Positions 46,790 to 59,204 of a stretch of 64,000 nucleotides of DNA are shown in pieces. The notes beneath the pieces were generated by a model. That model worked only from the letters and a program-made list of their open reading frames with translations. It had not been told where the DNA came from and ran no database searches. The translations under genes were made by a program, and so were the position numbers. Positions within the stretch are counted from its first letter, which is position 1. Each line of letters starts with the position of its first letter. Origin of the DNA: Saturnia japonica (Eukaryota > Arthropoda > Insecta > Lepidoptera > Saturniidae); assembly GCA_033032175.1 (NCBI GenBank), contig CM065323.1, positions 15,996,001-16,060,000 of the forward strand, in the 5' to 3' direction.

Positions 46790-47306
46790 AATTATAATTA
46801 TATTAATAGGTGAAGCAAAAACTATCTACCCCTTTTTAAGCTTATTGCGTGCACGGAAGACTGTGAGATTTGGCATAGTTAAAGTTTATATGGCGAAGGA
46901 GTGCAGGAAGCTAAAATTTATCTGTACTTATTATATTAAGTTAGCAATTCTTGTATATATATATATGTAATTGGTTTCTCGGAAATAGTTCCAACTATTT
47001 GGATGAAACTTTGTATTTAGATAATGTTTTACATTCCAAGTATACCTAGATAGGTTTTTTTTTGTAAAGCACCAAGCAAAGCTCGGTTGCCCAGATATTA
47101 TTATATTAAATAAATTAATACTGCGAATCCTAACACGCCCAGTGCCATTGAACTTAGACCCCCAAAATATTGACATTGTCACTCAATGAAAGTGACAGCA
47201 AGTGATATAATATTCATTGTTTAGGTTCATATTGCAAATGTCAAACTGAAAATAGTCTATGATTATAAAGTCGCTGGTCGAATATCGATCATTGGGCGAC
47301 CGTTAG
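46790..47306 (+). mobile_element. Helitron family X copy 3, with an internal insertion
   Basis: Shares GCAAAAACTATCTACCCC, a GCCATTGAACTTAGACC block and the terminal hairpin with copies 1 and 2. It ends TTAG (for CTAG) at 47303-47306 before T. About 150 bases extra sit between roughly 46930 and 47100, containing an AAGCAAAGCTCGGTTGCCC hairpin-like end that may itself be a small transposon. Confidence 0.65.
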
Positions 47307-47589
47307 TTGTATTAGATAAACGATACATAGCGTTACATAATGTTCTGCAAGATGAATCATTAATTACCGGATAGTGATAAACAGAAGCTTTAGGTGTGCG
47401 ATACGTATATATTAACACATTGAGGAAACGATACGCCGCGCCACTCTGCGCCTCGCGCTACACGCCGGCGTTGTTAATTACCCCGCTACGCTAAGTGGGA
47501 AGCACTCGTTACCTTATCATCATTCCTAATGTATCGATTTTGTAAGCAGACATTTCAAAATATCTGACCGAATTGCTTACGCAACTAAT

Positions 47590-47930
47590 TGTGAAGAAGC
47601 GTGTAAAATTCTAAAATTTTTACCACATTTATAGTCAAGTTCCTGATTGGATTTTCCCACGGCTGGGAATAAGACATATTTCTCTCTCACATCAAGCCTC
47701 TCTTCCAACGGCATCTTTCGCTTAATCAAATTTTTTACGCATGCTCTTCGGTTTAGAATACTCTTGAAATGACCTTTCTTCAGAACGTCTCCGATTTGAT
47801 TGAGAAACATTCGCCCTAGGCCTCCCATCGTTCCCATTCACATTCGCCTTATAAATTTTTTTAATCATTCTTCTTTCATTCATCCTCTCTACATGCCTAA
47901 GGATGTAATATAGAAATGAAGTTGAGGTCA
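47590..47930 (-). pseudogene. RTE-like LINE ORF2 C-terminal remnant
   Basis: On the minus strand two frames carry the family motifs: ILRHVERMNERRMIKKIYKA followed by NVNGN, then GRMFLNQIGDVLKKGHFKS and NRRACVKNLI. The jump between frames shows a frameshift. It matches the pieces at 5000-5396 and 51290-51735 and lacks the catalytic domain. Confidence 0.7.
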
Positions 47931-47984
47931 GTGTTGACAATCAGGAGATGAGTTGATCTATCTTGAGTGATATCGTATACAGAC

Positions 47985-48070
47985 TAATGACAGCGTGCCG
48001 ATCAACGCGAGTTCGAATCCCTGCAATGAGCCTTAGTTTTCGGTAAAGGAAAACATCTTGATGAAACCGT
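47985..48070 (+). repeat. SINE family B copy with B-box
   Basis: GAGTTCGAATCCCTGCAATG (B-box-like) followed by CGGTAAAGGAAAACATC and TTGATGAAACC. Confidence 0.55.
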
Positions 48071-49850
48071 ACATAGTAAGCATAGTAAGCATACAAGTTG
48101 TAGAGCATTTTGTAGTGACTGCCAGACTAAGGTACGCTCAAGTAGAAAATATGTCGCCGAGCACCTGTACGTGTTTTCAGGCAGGCTACAATACTTGACA
48201 GCGAGTCTTCTCGCTGGGCTTAGCGTGACTTGGGCTACATCTTCACTTAACATTAGGTAAGAGACTAAACGCTAAACCTATAAAATAAAAAAACTCTAGT
48301 CAGCACTTCGGTTGTTTTATAAGCCACTATCAAGTTGAATGCACAGTGACAGACACTGACACTGACGTACGTTAGTAAATATCTATCCATATATAATTGC
48401 AATCCATTCGATCAAAAATTCCCTGTCATCCAATAAATAAATACATTGTAGTCATAGTTGGACTACAAACTTTACGTAGAGTAGGTAATGAATATTGTTG
48501 TGTTACTAATTAACTATTAGATGAAAGCCTGGGCTGTTATATCATTAAGATTTTTCGTATACGTCTAGTGAAAATTGGGAATTTTTTTAAGTTTAATCAT
48601 ATTATGTTCATTTGCAAAGGGCCGAAGACGAAGTTAAAGGGAATCTCTATGTATTGTTTCTAAGAGGTGTATGGTGGCAATGCGATATATATCTACCTTA
48701 ATTCTTTATCAGAATTAATGATCATGGTTATCATCATTTTAAAGCTCATTTTCCCCGTTTTAAACGAAAATAGATTAAAATTAATGTTCTCTTTTAAAAT
48801 GATTAAAAAGAAGAACCCGTTGGAAATTCCATCGGTTTAATTAACATGAAAGCTATACATTCTACATAATATGCGAAAAAATTCGCACGGGTCAGTTGGT
48901 AATAATAAACTGAACAAAAAAAACTTAAACTAAAAACTTAACTTAAACTTATTGTATTCTCTCTCTCTCTCTTACTTTTCATTTTATTAAATTAAATGAT
49001 TATGATCTGATATGAGTTTAAATGTAAATTGATCAGGAAATAATGGAGCCTATACTCGAAGCACCGTTCAGAATTGATTGATCGTATGTAAGCATTGTTG
49101 AATTAATTATGCAAAAAGTACAATTGATATACACCTAGAAACACAAATCAAAAATAACATAAAATAGCACTTTTGTGAGCTCCTGACTGCCAAACTAGGG
49201 TACCCTGTATCTTGGCAGTCGGTTTGACTTGTCGTGCCCACCTACTCAACGACAACGCATACAATCGAAAAGACATTAAAAAAAACAACCTCACTTTACG
49301 TGACTAAACATTTTTTTTTCAAGACTTTATTTTACCACTGTGGGCGTCATTAATACCCATACCAGATTACAGCTTTCTAGTGCTAAGAATCTCTGAGATA
49401 AGTCGCGCACAGCCAGACGGACATAGTGAAACTATAAGGGTTTCTTGTCGAATTCGGAAGCCTAATAAACTGAGGATCCCGAAGTGAATGGAAGAAAACA
49501 CTTTTCTTATAACTCAAATATGTTGTGTGACCACCGAAGGATCTAACCAGTCACCACTGTGATGCCGGCCTGCTCAAATGTCTCTTCACGCTATATTTGA
49601 AAGACTCCATGTTGTAGGATGGAGGGAATACACCAGCCGGGAAATAGTTCTAAAGTTTCACAATACGGCAGAGATTTATAACGAAATGAACTTCTTTGTT
49701 CGTGCCCAAATGGAGGTTACCATAAAGCTTTTTTTAAATCGTTATAGATTTAGCGTTATGTCCACAATCTCACCTGATCTTATATGACGATGTGGCCCAA
49801 GATGGTAGGTAGCACGCTAAGTCTAGTGGAAGGTGACGACAGATTTACAA
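48071..49850. other. Intergenic, nothing recognised
   Basis: AT-rich, with a short (CT)n run at 48959-48972 and a GAAGGATCTAACCAGTC-type SINE scrap near 49530. No gene. Confidence 0.4.
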
Positions 49851-49980
49851 CTTGAGGGTGGTAACTAGCCAGGCGGGCATTAGAAAAAGCCCTACCACCA
49901 TATCATGGTTTCATCACGATATTTTCCTTCACTGAAAGCTCAGGCTCATTGCTGGGATTCGAACTCATGTCGTTCGACAG
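49851..49980 (-). repeat. SINE family B copy, inverted
   Basis: TTGAGGGTGGTAACTAGCC, CACGATATTTTCCTTCACTG and GGGATTCGAACTCATG form the inverted family B sequence with its B-box at the right end. Confidence 0.6.
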
Positions 49981-51289
49981 TACTAACTAATTTGCGGGTT
50001 CGTATCAAAGTTGTGTAAAATTTTACATACAAGATCGAACTTGTACCTTTTAAAGCAGTATAGCAGGCTTCGAAAACCCCGATTCCCATTGTTCAAATTT
50101 TCGAGTCTCCAAGATGTGATACTCCCAATATTATCTAGTTTAGATGGTTGGTCCCAGTGCTTCTTTTGTAATGAAATGGTTTAACACGTATGTATGTATA
50201 CGAATTCGTAAAATTCCATCATCTTTAAAAGCTAATAAAATCCTTAATAGTTATGTCGGTACCTACAATGAAAGTGTTGTTTCAATTTATCAATTTGAAA
50301 CAACATTTTCATTGTGATAATTTTGTATATTAAAGATAAATGACTGTTTATCCACGTTAGTCTTACGTTGACAACCCGACTCGTAAATAAGCAAGGGAGG
50401 TCAATGCGCGTAACCTCCGCAAACAGGGACCCATTGTGCCCCGCTCTAGCACCATTAAACTATCGACTATATCGTTTGGACAAACGATATTCTGTGCAGC
50501 TTGTTTAGCTTTATGATTCCTCATTACCTCGGTTATAATTTACAAATATTCGAGTTCAACCTATAAGTTTAACCCCTCAACCTTTTTGTCACTGGTGCTA
50601 TTTTAAGACTTCCTGCGATATACCCATTCCTGATCAAAACTGTCTATCTAAATACAACACACATCTATCTTAACATTCGCATCTCTGTCACACCACATCC
50701 ATATCTTGGGTTGCCCAGCACTCAGATTCAATCATCAAGACTGGTCTTATAATGAATGGTTTTATACACTTTTCCCTTAAGGTTCAGGGGCATTTGAGGA
50801 TCACATGTTATTCCCTAGACCGGCCGTGTTTTCGTCGTTTCACTGCATTTATGCCACTCTTCACGTCCCAGTTAATCTCAACGTTGATCTGGATAAATGA
50901 ACCTAGTTACCATAAATTGGACCCGGGTGAAATTATTTTGCATATAATTCCGCTATGTAATATTTTGTCCTAAACATTTTTTTATAGTGGTTAAACTCGA
51001 TTCCCTGCGTCGCATTCTAGTATTAGCTATCTTTAGCTAAGTGGTTTTACTACCGGACGAGACGGAATATTCTTAGATTCGAATCTACTTTCGACCTAAT
51101 GAATTGATTTTTCGAAGAATAGTATAATGTTCAGATATCCTGATAACTGAAATTATTATATCAAACAGCTAAGAATGTAATTACAAAGAATAAGCGTTTA
51201 AGTGCCGCTTAAAACAAATAAGACCGTTGCGTCGTTACGTGTGACGGCATGTACAATGTTATACATTGAGCATAACTTAAATACATACA
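49981..51289. other. Intergenic, nothing recognised
   Basis: No gene or named repeat. An inverted pair around 50268-50315 (TGAAAGTGTTGTTTCAATTT against AATTTGAAACAACATTTTCA) could form a hairpin. Confidence 0.4.
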
Positions 51290-51735
51290 TTACATTACGC
51301 CTCTCTCCCAACGGAGTAGGCCGAGACCACGTCCTTCCAATTGCTACGATCTTGGCACACATCTTTCCTTATTCATCATTCATCAATTTTTATACGCAGG
51401 GTCGTCGCTTTAAAGTACATTTGAATTGATCTTTCTTCAAAACCTTTCTAAATTGATCGAAGAACATTCGTCTAGGCCTTCCTCTTCCAACGTTTCCTTT
51501 CACACTCTCATTATAAATTTGTGTAGTCATTCTTCTTTCATTCATCCTCTCTAATAGCCCAAACCATCTAAGCATCCCCTTTCTCAATCCTTGTGACAAT
51601 GTTTTCTTTTACACTACAAAGTTCTCTTATCACACTATTTCACTCCTAACATATCTCTTAGCGCTCTCATTTCTATTGCATTTATTCTACTTTCATGCTT
51701 TTTCTGCCACACCCAGCTTTCACTTCCGTACCCTC
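51290..51735 (-). pseudogene. RTE-like LINE ORF2 C-terminal remnant, longest copy
   Basis: The minus strand starts with a WVWQKKHESRINAIEMRALR region (near 51650-51712), then GMLRWFGLLERMNERRMTTQ, then RGRPRRMFFDQFRKVLKKD and LKRRPCV, and ends near the CCAACGGAG tail. Stops and at least one frameshift make it inactive. This tail normally follows the polymerase in RTE-like elements. Confidence 0.75.
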
Positions 51736-51884
51736 AGGTTGCAACTACACTGCTCCATGTATAAACAGACGAGCTTTCGTAGAAATTTTCTGGCTGATTC
51801 TGCAACGCCACATTCACCATATTAAAGGCATTTATTCTCCTTTCTATATCCTAACTAACTTAAATATCATACCCTTATTATTTA

Positions 51885-52060
51885 CTAGCTGTGCCCACGG
51901 TTTCTCCCGAGTTAAATTTATTCGAACAACTTTTTTTGTATTGTTGTTCTCAATTTCTGTACTTGCTTACAGCTTTCCAGATTCGCTCCTTAGCGTAAGT
52001 CATATAGCCTTTAACGTTTCTCAATAAATAGGCTAAAAATTCAATAATATTTTTTTTAAA
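51885..52060 (-). mobile_element. Helitron 3' end, 5' boundary unclear
   Basis: A|CTAGCTGTGCCCACGG at 51885, with the hairpin partner CTCCCGAG, is the minus-strand 3' terminus. The expected TC end is not clear within the next few hundred bases. Confidence 0.55.
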
Positions 52061-53338
52061 TATGACTGATAGATATTATATCATCCGTAATAATAAATAT
52101 CAAAGATTGTCCTGATATGATATCCGGACAACCCTTGAGTAGTACTGGTGTGGTCCGTGTGGCTGATCTAGCCCGACACACAATTGTAATTTGGTAAATA
52201 ACTACGTATGTGGTGATAGCGATTCTATCAGGATCGGCTTCCCCACCGGAAGGATGCGTGTAATGCGGTGTGCCTTCAATATTTTTTATCTAAACTATTA
52301 ACGAGTTGAATACTAAATAACTTATATTTTTGTCATAAATCCCCACATCTCTGATCCGCTTTACTGTCCGCCATTTTCGCTTATCAGTTTATGAAATTAT
52401 GACTCGGAAATATTATAAGAAAACATTTCGGGAGTCCGGCCACTAAAACATTCGTATATACTCGTACATTTTTATGGTGATGTTTTTATTTTCCCGGACT
52501 GTTCTTAAAGAGAGTGATAAAATAAATGGTACATTGCCGGCTGGTATATATTTCATACATTATAAAACAATAGATGACTCAACTGTAATTAATAGGCTAG
52601 AGAAAAAAGAAGGAACACAAATTGTTTTTTTTTTCTGTCTTTATTGGTTTAGCGTTATTTATGTTGGCAATCTCAACTGATTTTAAGTGACAACGATGGC
52701 CACTCAAGATGATAACACGGAAAGCTTTATGGCAGTCCGGCTTTCAAATTCAACTGCCGGTACATACCTACACTTGCTTGGCGACAGATTTTCATCTTGA
52801 GGGTGGTAGCTAGCCAGGCAGTAGCGGCGTAAAGGGGAGGCGGTGGGGGCGGTCCGCCCCGGGTACCCAGCACCAAGGGGTGACAACTCACTCGCACGAC
52901 TTAGTATCCACAAACCCATGGTCCTGTAGCTTAGAACATTATCAGGATAATGATATCCGCATACTTTGGAAAAGTCTCTGCTTAAACAGATTTACCATAT
53001 AACTCATTTACTTTTTAAATTAGTCACATAGTAGGAGTGAATGTTTATACTATTACGTACTTCTGTTTTCTTGAGCTTCAGTTTACATCAACAACTGCCA
53101 AGTTACATAAAATTGCACAAAATGTTACAACAGTTATATTTGATCTTATTGTCTTGTCATTAATTTATGAGATTTCACTACTCTTTATAGGTGAATCATC
53201 TCAATCGAGACTTGGCCCGTTCTTTACAGCATGTTTTGTTGTCATTTAACTTCTTTTTGTTTTTTATTATGAAGTTTCTAAATCAGATAGGTACTGGATT
53301 TTCATAACATCGACAAGTAGAAAAGCCCTATCATGTTT
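52061..53338. other. Intergenic with a GC-rich scrap
   Basis: No gene. Around 52820-52865 a GGGGGCGGTCCGCCCCGGGT palindrome-like block follows a family B end (TTGAGGGTGGTAGCTAGCC at 52797). It is probably part of another transposable element. Confidence 0.4.
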
Positions 53339-53640
53339 ACTAAGGCAGCATTTCGATAGTTCTTATAGTTTAGCAGGGCTCTTTAGGTTCCACGTCAGGT
53401 TGGTACTCCAGACCGTCGATTTTATGTGTCATTAGATTACCAAATAATTTTCACTAAGGCGGCATTTCGACAGTTTTTATAGTTTAGTGGAGCTCTTAGG
53501 GTTCCACATTAGGCACTCCAGACCTTCGACCTTTATGTGCCATCAGAAAATGCTCATCAAATAATTAAATAGTTTTAACTAAGACGGTATTTCAATATCT
53601 CTTATAGTTAGGCTGGGCACTTGGATTTTATCTTCGAAAA
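53339..53640. repeat. Tandem repeat, about 114-125 bp unit, nearly 3 copies
   Basis: Units start at 53339, 53453 and 53578, each with ACTAAGGC/ACTAAGAC, a GCATTTCGA block, TTATAGTTTAG and GGGTTCCAC. The third is truncated and most diverged. Confidence 0.8.
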
Positions 53641-54263
53641 TCCAAGATTTGTAAGTTTTCTCTTTATGTGGATGTTAAACTCTATCTCTATGATAAATTT
53701 CAGCTTTCTAAGTATTGGACAGGTACTAAGTACTTCTATTTTGATAACCATGAATCAGTCAGTATCAAATTTTCGTAACTTTTCAAACCTATGACTTCTA
53801 AAGTAATGAAACTATAAACTTTAAAAAACTTTAAATTTAGGGTTCCATAGATACTCTTGGTAAACAGAATTTCGGCCTTCTACAACAGACAGAGACGTGA
53901 AAATACGCAGAAATACTTCCAGTAAAGATGGTACGGCCGTGCCATACGCTTGACTTGGCGGGGCCACTAGTGTGCCCCGAGATACTCCATTTTACGCAAA
54001 TAATCAGATTGTGTATAAAGGCAAAAGCTTTTCTTTCCGAGAAGTGCAATAAACTACCTTGGAGCTTCTGAAATCCACAATGAGCCTAACACGAATTAAC
54101 AATCATTCCATATTGTCTATTGAAAAGAGTAGCAAATTAAATTTTGATAATATGATAAAATATTTTAGCAAAATAACTTTACATTTATGCAATATTTGTT
54201 GTTTTATTTGGAGTTGCCCAATACAAAACCGCCCCGAGTTGGAACCTATGCTACGCCGCCACT

Positions 54264-54372
54264 GTAGCCAGGCGAACTGTAGAAATGCCCTACCATCATG
54301 CTGCGGTTTCATCAAGATTTTTTCCTTCACCGAAAGCTCAGGCTCATTGAAGTAATTCGAACTCACGTCTGA
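54264..54372 (-). repeat. SINE family B copy, inverted
   Basis: GTAGCCAGGCGAACTGTAG, then CCTTCACCGAAAGCTCAGGC and AATTCGAACTCACG, matching 49851-49980. Confidence 0.6.
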
Positions 54373-54547
54373 GCTACCATTGATCTAGCATTGTTATATA
54401 TTTATCAACTAAATTCAGATATTAAAGTTTTTTTCCAATATGATATTATCTTTTTTTTTGTCAAGAAACGCTCGTATATCTTTTGATGGACGTTCTTAAA
54501 GTAAGACAGGATTATAAATGTCGAAAGAGATCATCGTTTCGCTGTAA

Positions 54548-54582
54548 CAAGCGCGAGGCGACGCGACGCGACGCGACGCTTT
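54548..54582. repeat. (GCGAC)n short tandem repeat
   Basis: About five copies of GCGAC in a GC-rich stretch. Confidence 0.85.
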
Positions 54583-54762
54583 GCCTTGCTTTGTAAGGGT
54601 TGTTGACGTATGAAAGTCACGAGAGAGCGCGAGTTCTGTCACTATGTTTGTATTCTTATTCACAAGTTAGCATAAGTAATAGAGTACAGACGATCGAGTT
54701 TCGCTCGAAGTCTTAAAAAAAAATAAACACTTAACTATGTTAATTTGGAAAGTAAAACTGTA

Positions 54763-55272
54763 TCTATACTATTACTAAAATTGAAGTGTCTGTTTGTAAT
54801 GTCAAAATAACAGTTTTTAACTAAATACATATGAAATTATATACGATACCTATAACAAAAAGCCCATTTAAAATTTTTTTGTCTGTCTGTCTGTCTGTTT
54901 ATTCCGGGTAATCTCCAAAACGGTTGGACCGATTTTGACGGGATTCTTACTGATAGATAGCTGATGATATAGGGAGTAACTTAGGCTACTTTTATTTCAG
55001 AAAAAGAATTAGGGTTTTCGGAATAAATAAAAAAAATGTCATGGTGAATCAATTCGGGCGCTTAAATGGTTTACGTTGAGTAAACCATAAAAGTTATAGC
55101 ATATTAATGTACTACATAATTGTAGACATTAAAAAGACCTACAAAAAAGTTCGGGAAAGTATACACCTATCTTTTAAGGAACACTCACAATAAGCATTTT
55201 TGTCTTTAAAATAGCCGGGAGCAGGGGAGAAGTTTCTGTAGTCCACGTGAGCGAAGCCACAGGCACAGCTAG
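54763..55272 (+). mobile_element. Non-autonomous Helitron, 510 bp, complete
   Basis: 5' end A|TCTATACTATTAC at 54763. The 3' end is CTAG at 55269-55272 followed by T, with the hairpin CACGTGAGCGAAGCCACAGG just before. It has the (CTGT)n block near 54882 and an ACGGTTGGACCGATTTTGAC block. It is the reference copy for the split element at 4794-5704 and the truncated one at 37325-37662. No coding capacity. Confidence 0.88.
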
Positions 55273-55571
55273 TTTAAATATAAAATGTCAAATCAAATCG
55301 TCGGAGCAGATTCCGAGAAACCGAGATTTTTTATAAATTTCTTTTAATGCTGAAAGTTATCTGTATTAAATTAAAATAAAATCAGCTATATATAGTACGA
55401 ATGTTTTTTATGCCAACGTTTGTACACAAGCATATCAATTTATACAATCTTGACGAATATTGCAAATGGTTGAGCTTAGAATGTAAACTAGCTCTTAAGT
55501 ACAACTGCTAAAATCATAAACTATATTGGCTCTTGGCGATTAATTTTTCACTTGAGGATGTGATCTGCCAT

Positions 55572-55722
55572 ATTTTGCCAAAAGATTTTTCTGATTTCAT
55601 CTTTGTCTTAAGATATTTGAAAAGGCACCGGACTGGCGGTCGCTTATATTTCTTATGACAATATCTAATTTACAGCTTTTTTGTTTTATGTAAAAAAGCT
55701 ATTCATTCCACTTTCAGTTCCT
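55572..55722 (+). repeat. Short repeat: unoccupied target of the big Helitron
   Basis: About 150 bases, from ATATTTTGCCAAAAGA to CATTCCACTTTCA, recur as two halves at 56150-56236 and 60921-60984. The uninterrupted copy reads TTTCTTA|TGACAATA at 55665/55666. Confidence 0.85.
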
Positions 55723-56889
55723 AGTAGTTCCTAGATAGGAACATGCCAGAAATTATCTCACACTTTACCTTTTTTTATAAATAATAAAACTCAAGTCACT
55801 GTACCTAGTATTCAAGTCCACTCCCTTGGACATGGACTACAGAAGTGCTAACACAAAAAAAAAACATATTATACGACATAAAATTCATCAAACAAAAAAA
55901 GTTTTTTTTTTCATTTGTATGAATCGCTCGCTATCTCTTGTGTGATGGATCATGTAACCATACAGACGTAAGGCGCAGATCACACTGCGGAACGCATTCC
56001 AAGTCACAATGTCTCAAGTTTATGCGCGCCTTTGCTCTAAATGTAATTATTTCCCGTGCCCAGTCTGAGACTAATGAGCCCTGAAATCCTTTAGAGCTAT
56101 CCTATATTCGTTTCTTAAGTAGGTATTATTTTTGATCTCTGAAAGTAAAATATTTTGCCAAAAGATTTTTCTGATTTCATCTTTGTCTTTAAGCTATTTG
56201 AAAACGCACCGGACTGGCGGTCGGTTATATTTCTTACTAGCTGTGCCCCTCGGTTTCACCAGAGTTTTTATCCAACAAATACCGCGCCGCCAACGCGACG
56301 TACCCGTGTAGTCTATCATAATTGATATCACTTCCCGCAAGTACAAATTATTTTAATTTTTCATTTTCTCCTGAACTATGTGTCATAATTACATACTCTA
56401 AAAAGAAAAATTTGAATTGTTTTTATGATGAAATAACTTTGTTCAGAAGGATTAATATAATAAGCCTAAAAATAAAGCTCAAAATCAATTTTTAATCTTC
56501 AACATAAAAACTCGCAAAATACCTTATTGTGGCTTATGCTATTAAGAAATAGGCATATGTTATCGGAGACTTTTTTAGATATACTAAAGAACAATATTTT
56601 TGTAGAATATTATATTTACGTGTCACTAACCATTACGCCAGCGCATGCGGATAAAGTAGTTCGGGAAGACTTTTACTTCGACTTACTTAAACAAAAATCA
56701 ATATTTAAGGCTAGCTGAGAGGTATAGCTTAGTTCCAGATAGCCTATACTATTTATTATTCGTGAATCTGGCTATCATATACAAAAAGAATTTTTCGAAT
56801 CCAACCGCTACCAGTTGTCCAGAGATTACCGTGTTTAAACAAACAGATAAAAAAAAACTCGTCTGCTTTACTAAATTATTAATAGTATC

Positions 56890-57060
56890 TATACACGGAC
56901 TGACCTCGGAACACGACAAACCAAAAGAAAATCATACATGTGTTTAACACTATGTGTATGATGGTCGCGATCCCTACCACCCCGCTATATTACTGTATAT
57001 ACACTGACTAATCTCTGAACACGATAAACCAAAAGAAAATTATAGATGGTTTTTTTCTTT
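56890..57060 (+). repeat. Roughly 100-bp tandem units inside the Helitron, 2 copies
   Basis: CTGACCTCGGAACACGACAA and CTGACTAATCTCTGAACACG begin successive units, about 103 bases apart. Each is followed by ACCAAAAGAAAAT and separated by GGTCGCGATCCCTACCACC. The same unit recurs at 59205-59445. Confidence 0.75.
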
Positions 57061-57061
57061 C

Positions 57062-57150
57062 TCACTGACTATACTGTTAGCCTAAGGGGCCCTAAAGAAA
57101 TAGAGCCACTTATGGTTTTGACAGCTTCACCAGACTTGGGGGCGAACGCT
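57062..57150 (-). repeat. SINE-like family E copy, inverted
   Basis: TGACTATACTGTTAGCCTAA then GGGGCCCT is the inverse of the 3' end at 21880-21910. The A-tail appears as the T-rich stretch at 57048-57060. Confidence 0.5.
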
Positions 57151-57559
57151 TAAGGCATTCAGCCGCGAAAGCGTGAGCAACATGCGCACAAAAGTGCCAA
57201 AGTGGCCGGACGTCGACTTGGGCTATTACCGCGATTGTGAAAAGGTCGCGAACTGACTAATTCCCTATCTGTAGAAAATTCGAGCTACACTAACGCATAC
57301 ATATAACATGTCCCTGCCTCCTGGGAGAAAGGAATGAAGATGTGTATACGTATATAGTATTCTGGAAACATGATCGAAAGTAACTATCGTAAAAAAAGAA
57401 AAAAAGGTCCCTTACAGAATCTATGTACTTATGTGGTGTGCACGTATGTATGTACATATTGTGTGTAATGATGTGTGTGGGTAGCTACGTGATTGCAAGT
57501 GCAGTGTCACCTGTATTGCGCGATCGGCTGCATGACTCAAGGGTTCTACACCGGGGGAA

Positions 57560-58060
57560 CGGATCAGGCTTGAGTTGCCGTAAGAGAGGGAGGACATGAC
57601 GGGTTTGCGGGAACGAAATTAGCCGCCCTTCCCCTGCGGAGGGAACGGTGGTTTCGCGGGCGTGGGCGCTAGCACGCTTTGTTTGGAGAGACGGTGGAGT
57701 AGTATTTGTTTATTTCCTCGATCTTATAAACGGGCTCGGTGAAGATATTCGCGACCGGAGTTGTTCGCGTGGGAGGTTCGGTTTTGGGGTCTAAGTCGCG
57801 GCAGCTTTGACCAACGAATTCACGTGATTCGAAGCAGTGTCGAAGTACGATCGCGTAAGATATTTAATATACGATTCGACCAACGTACCAAGGGGCTTTG
57901 TTAATTTTACGTAAGAGTCGGGTTTGGAGGATTTGGAATTTGTTAATGTTGATCTTTGACGTATGTGCGAATGTAGCGCAGCTTATATGTCATGATAGGA
58001 TGGACATATGTTTTGTATAATGTAAGCTTATGTCTCAGGAACATTTTGCTTAGTATCAAG
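57560..58060 (-). pseudogene. Jockey-like ORF2 C-terminal remnant
   Basis: With frame changes the minus strand reads LYKTYVHPIMTY, then NKFQILQTRLLRKINKAPWY followed by VGRIVY, then LDPKTEPPTRTTPVANIFTE and PVYKIEEINKYYS. This is the tail after the polymerase in Jockey-clade LINEs. The DNA is clearly more GC-rich than its surroundings. Stops and frameshifts make it inactive. It is the part that the fragment at 9545-11817 lacks, but the two are separate insertions. Confidence 0.7.
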
Positions 58061-58124
58061 GAGTGCAGTCTATGTGTATTGTAGATCACCCTTATTTTTT
58101 AAAACACGAAACACTGTTATTTCT

Positions 58125-59195
58125 TCCTAATAGCATAAATATGAATTTTCATAACCCTAAATTTAGAAATAGTGAGTCCTTCATACAAACTTTCATCCCC
58201 TATTTCACCTCTTAAAGTTTTGTTTTCACGACATAAGGTAAGCCAATGTCTTTGTTCAAGGTTCAATTTATCTCTATACCAAAATTTATCAAATTTGTTT
58301 TGATGCGTTCTTCGTACAAACCTTCATCGTCTATTTCAGGGCGTGAAATGCAACAGACAGGACCGACAAAGTTACTTTCGCATTTTTAATATTAGTATGG
58401 ATTATTCATTTCATTATGCTGTCGTTCTCTATGGTGTCAGTAAATTACCCAAAAGCAGAATAACGACAAAAGTTTATAATAATATATTTTTGTAATTAAT
58501 TCTCTCTCTCTCTATACCTTTCTTTGTTTCTCTTTAACTGATACTTTAGCATGGTAAAAATAGCAAAAGATCGATTGTTGTGGTGTCCTTTTTGTTTTCT
58601 ATAATAGGGATTTTTATATTGTTAACACTAATCTGAAAAGTGAATAAAAGAAGGTCGATTTTTTGGAGTGATCGATCTTTTATACCTCGATTTATTGTGA
58701 ATCGATACATCAGAGTTTGATTCGAATCGATCTTCAACCTCATCGAAGGTCAACCTCATATTGGAAAGTTCCAAATTCTCTGAAACTGTACATTTTTTAA
58801 CTTTATGTAAACTTTCAATAATCATCATTTTACAAACCAGTTTCAAAGTTTCAACGAATACAACTGAAGAGCTATTTTATAGCACTTTTATCGAACAAAT
58901 GTTAGACGTGATTTTTTAAATTGATATAACTTTTTTATTTTTGAATTTATTGAAGTAAAACCAACACTAAATGTTAAGTGAACCTTACAAAAATATATTA
59001 GTTGAAACCGTTTCCAAATCAGTTAAGCCGTTTCTGAGATTAGCGCGCACCAACGTTGGCAAACAGACAAACACAAAAATTCTAACAATCATTGTTTTGG
59101 GTCCTGCTGCGTTGATAAAGGCCCCCAATAATAGTTTTCTCATATATATTCTATGTTCAGACATCGATCAGTTACGCTTTTATTATATGTATAGA
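58125..59195 (-). repeat. Internal duplication in the composite Helitron, copy 1
   Basis: Pairs with 59475-60920. It carries two Helitron 5'-type termini on the minus strand: one at 58401 (AGTATGGA|T) and one at 59195 (GTATAGA|T). It includes TCTCTCTC runs and repeated GATCGATCTTTT motifs. Confidence 0.8.
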
Positions 59196-59204
59196 TGTAG
59201 ATAT

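Noticed and set aside
53339..53640. Possible CRISPR-like array
   Set aside because: Units are long, contiguous and diverging with no unique spacers; this is animal genomic DNA and a plain tandem repeat.
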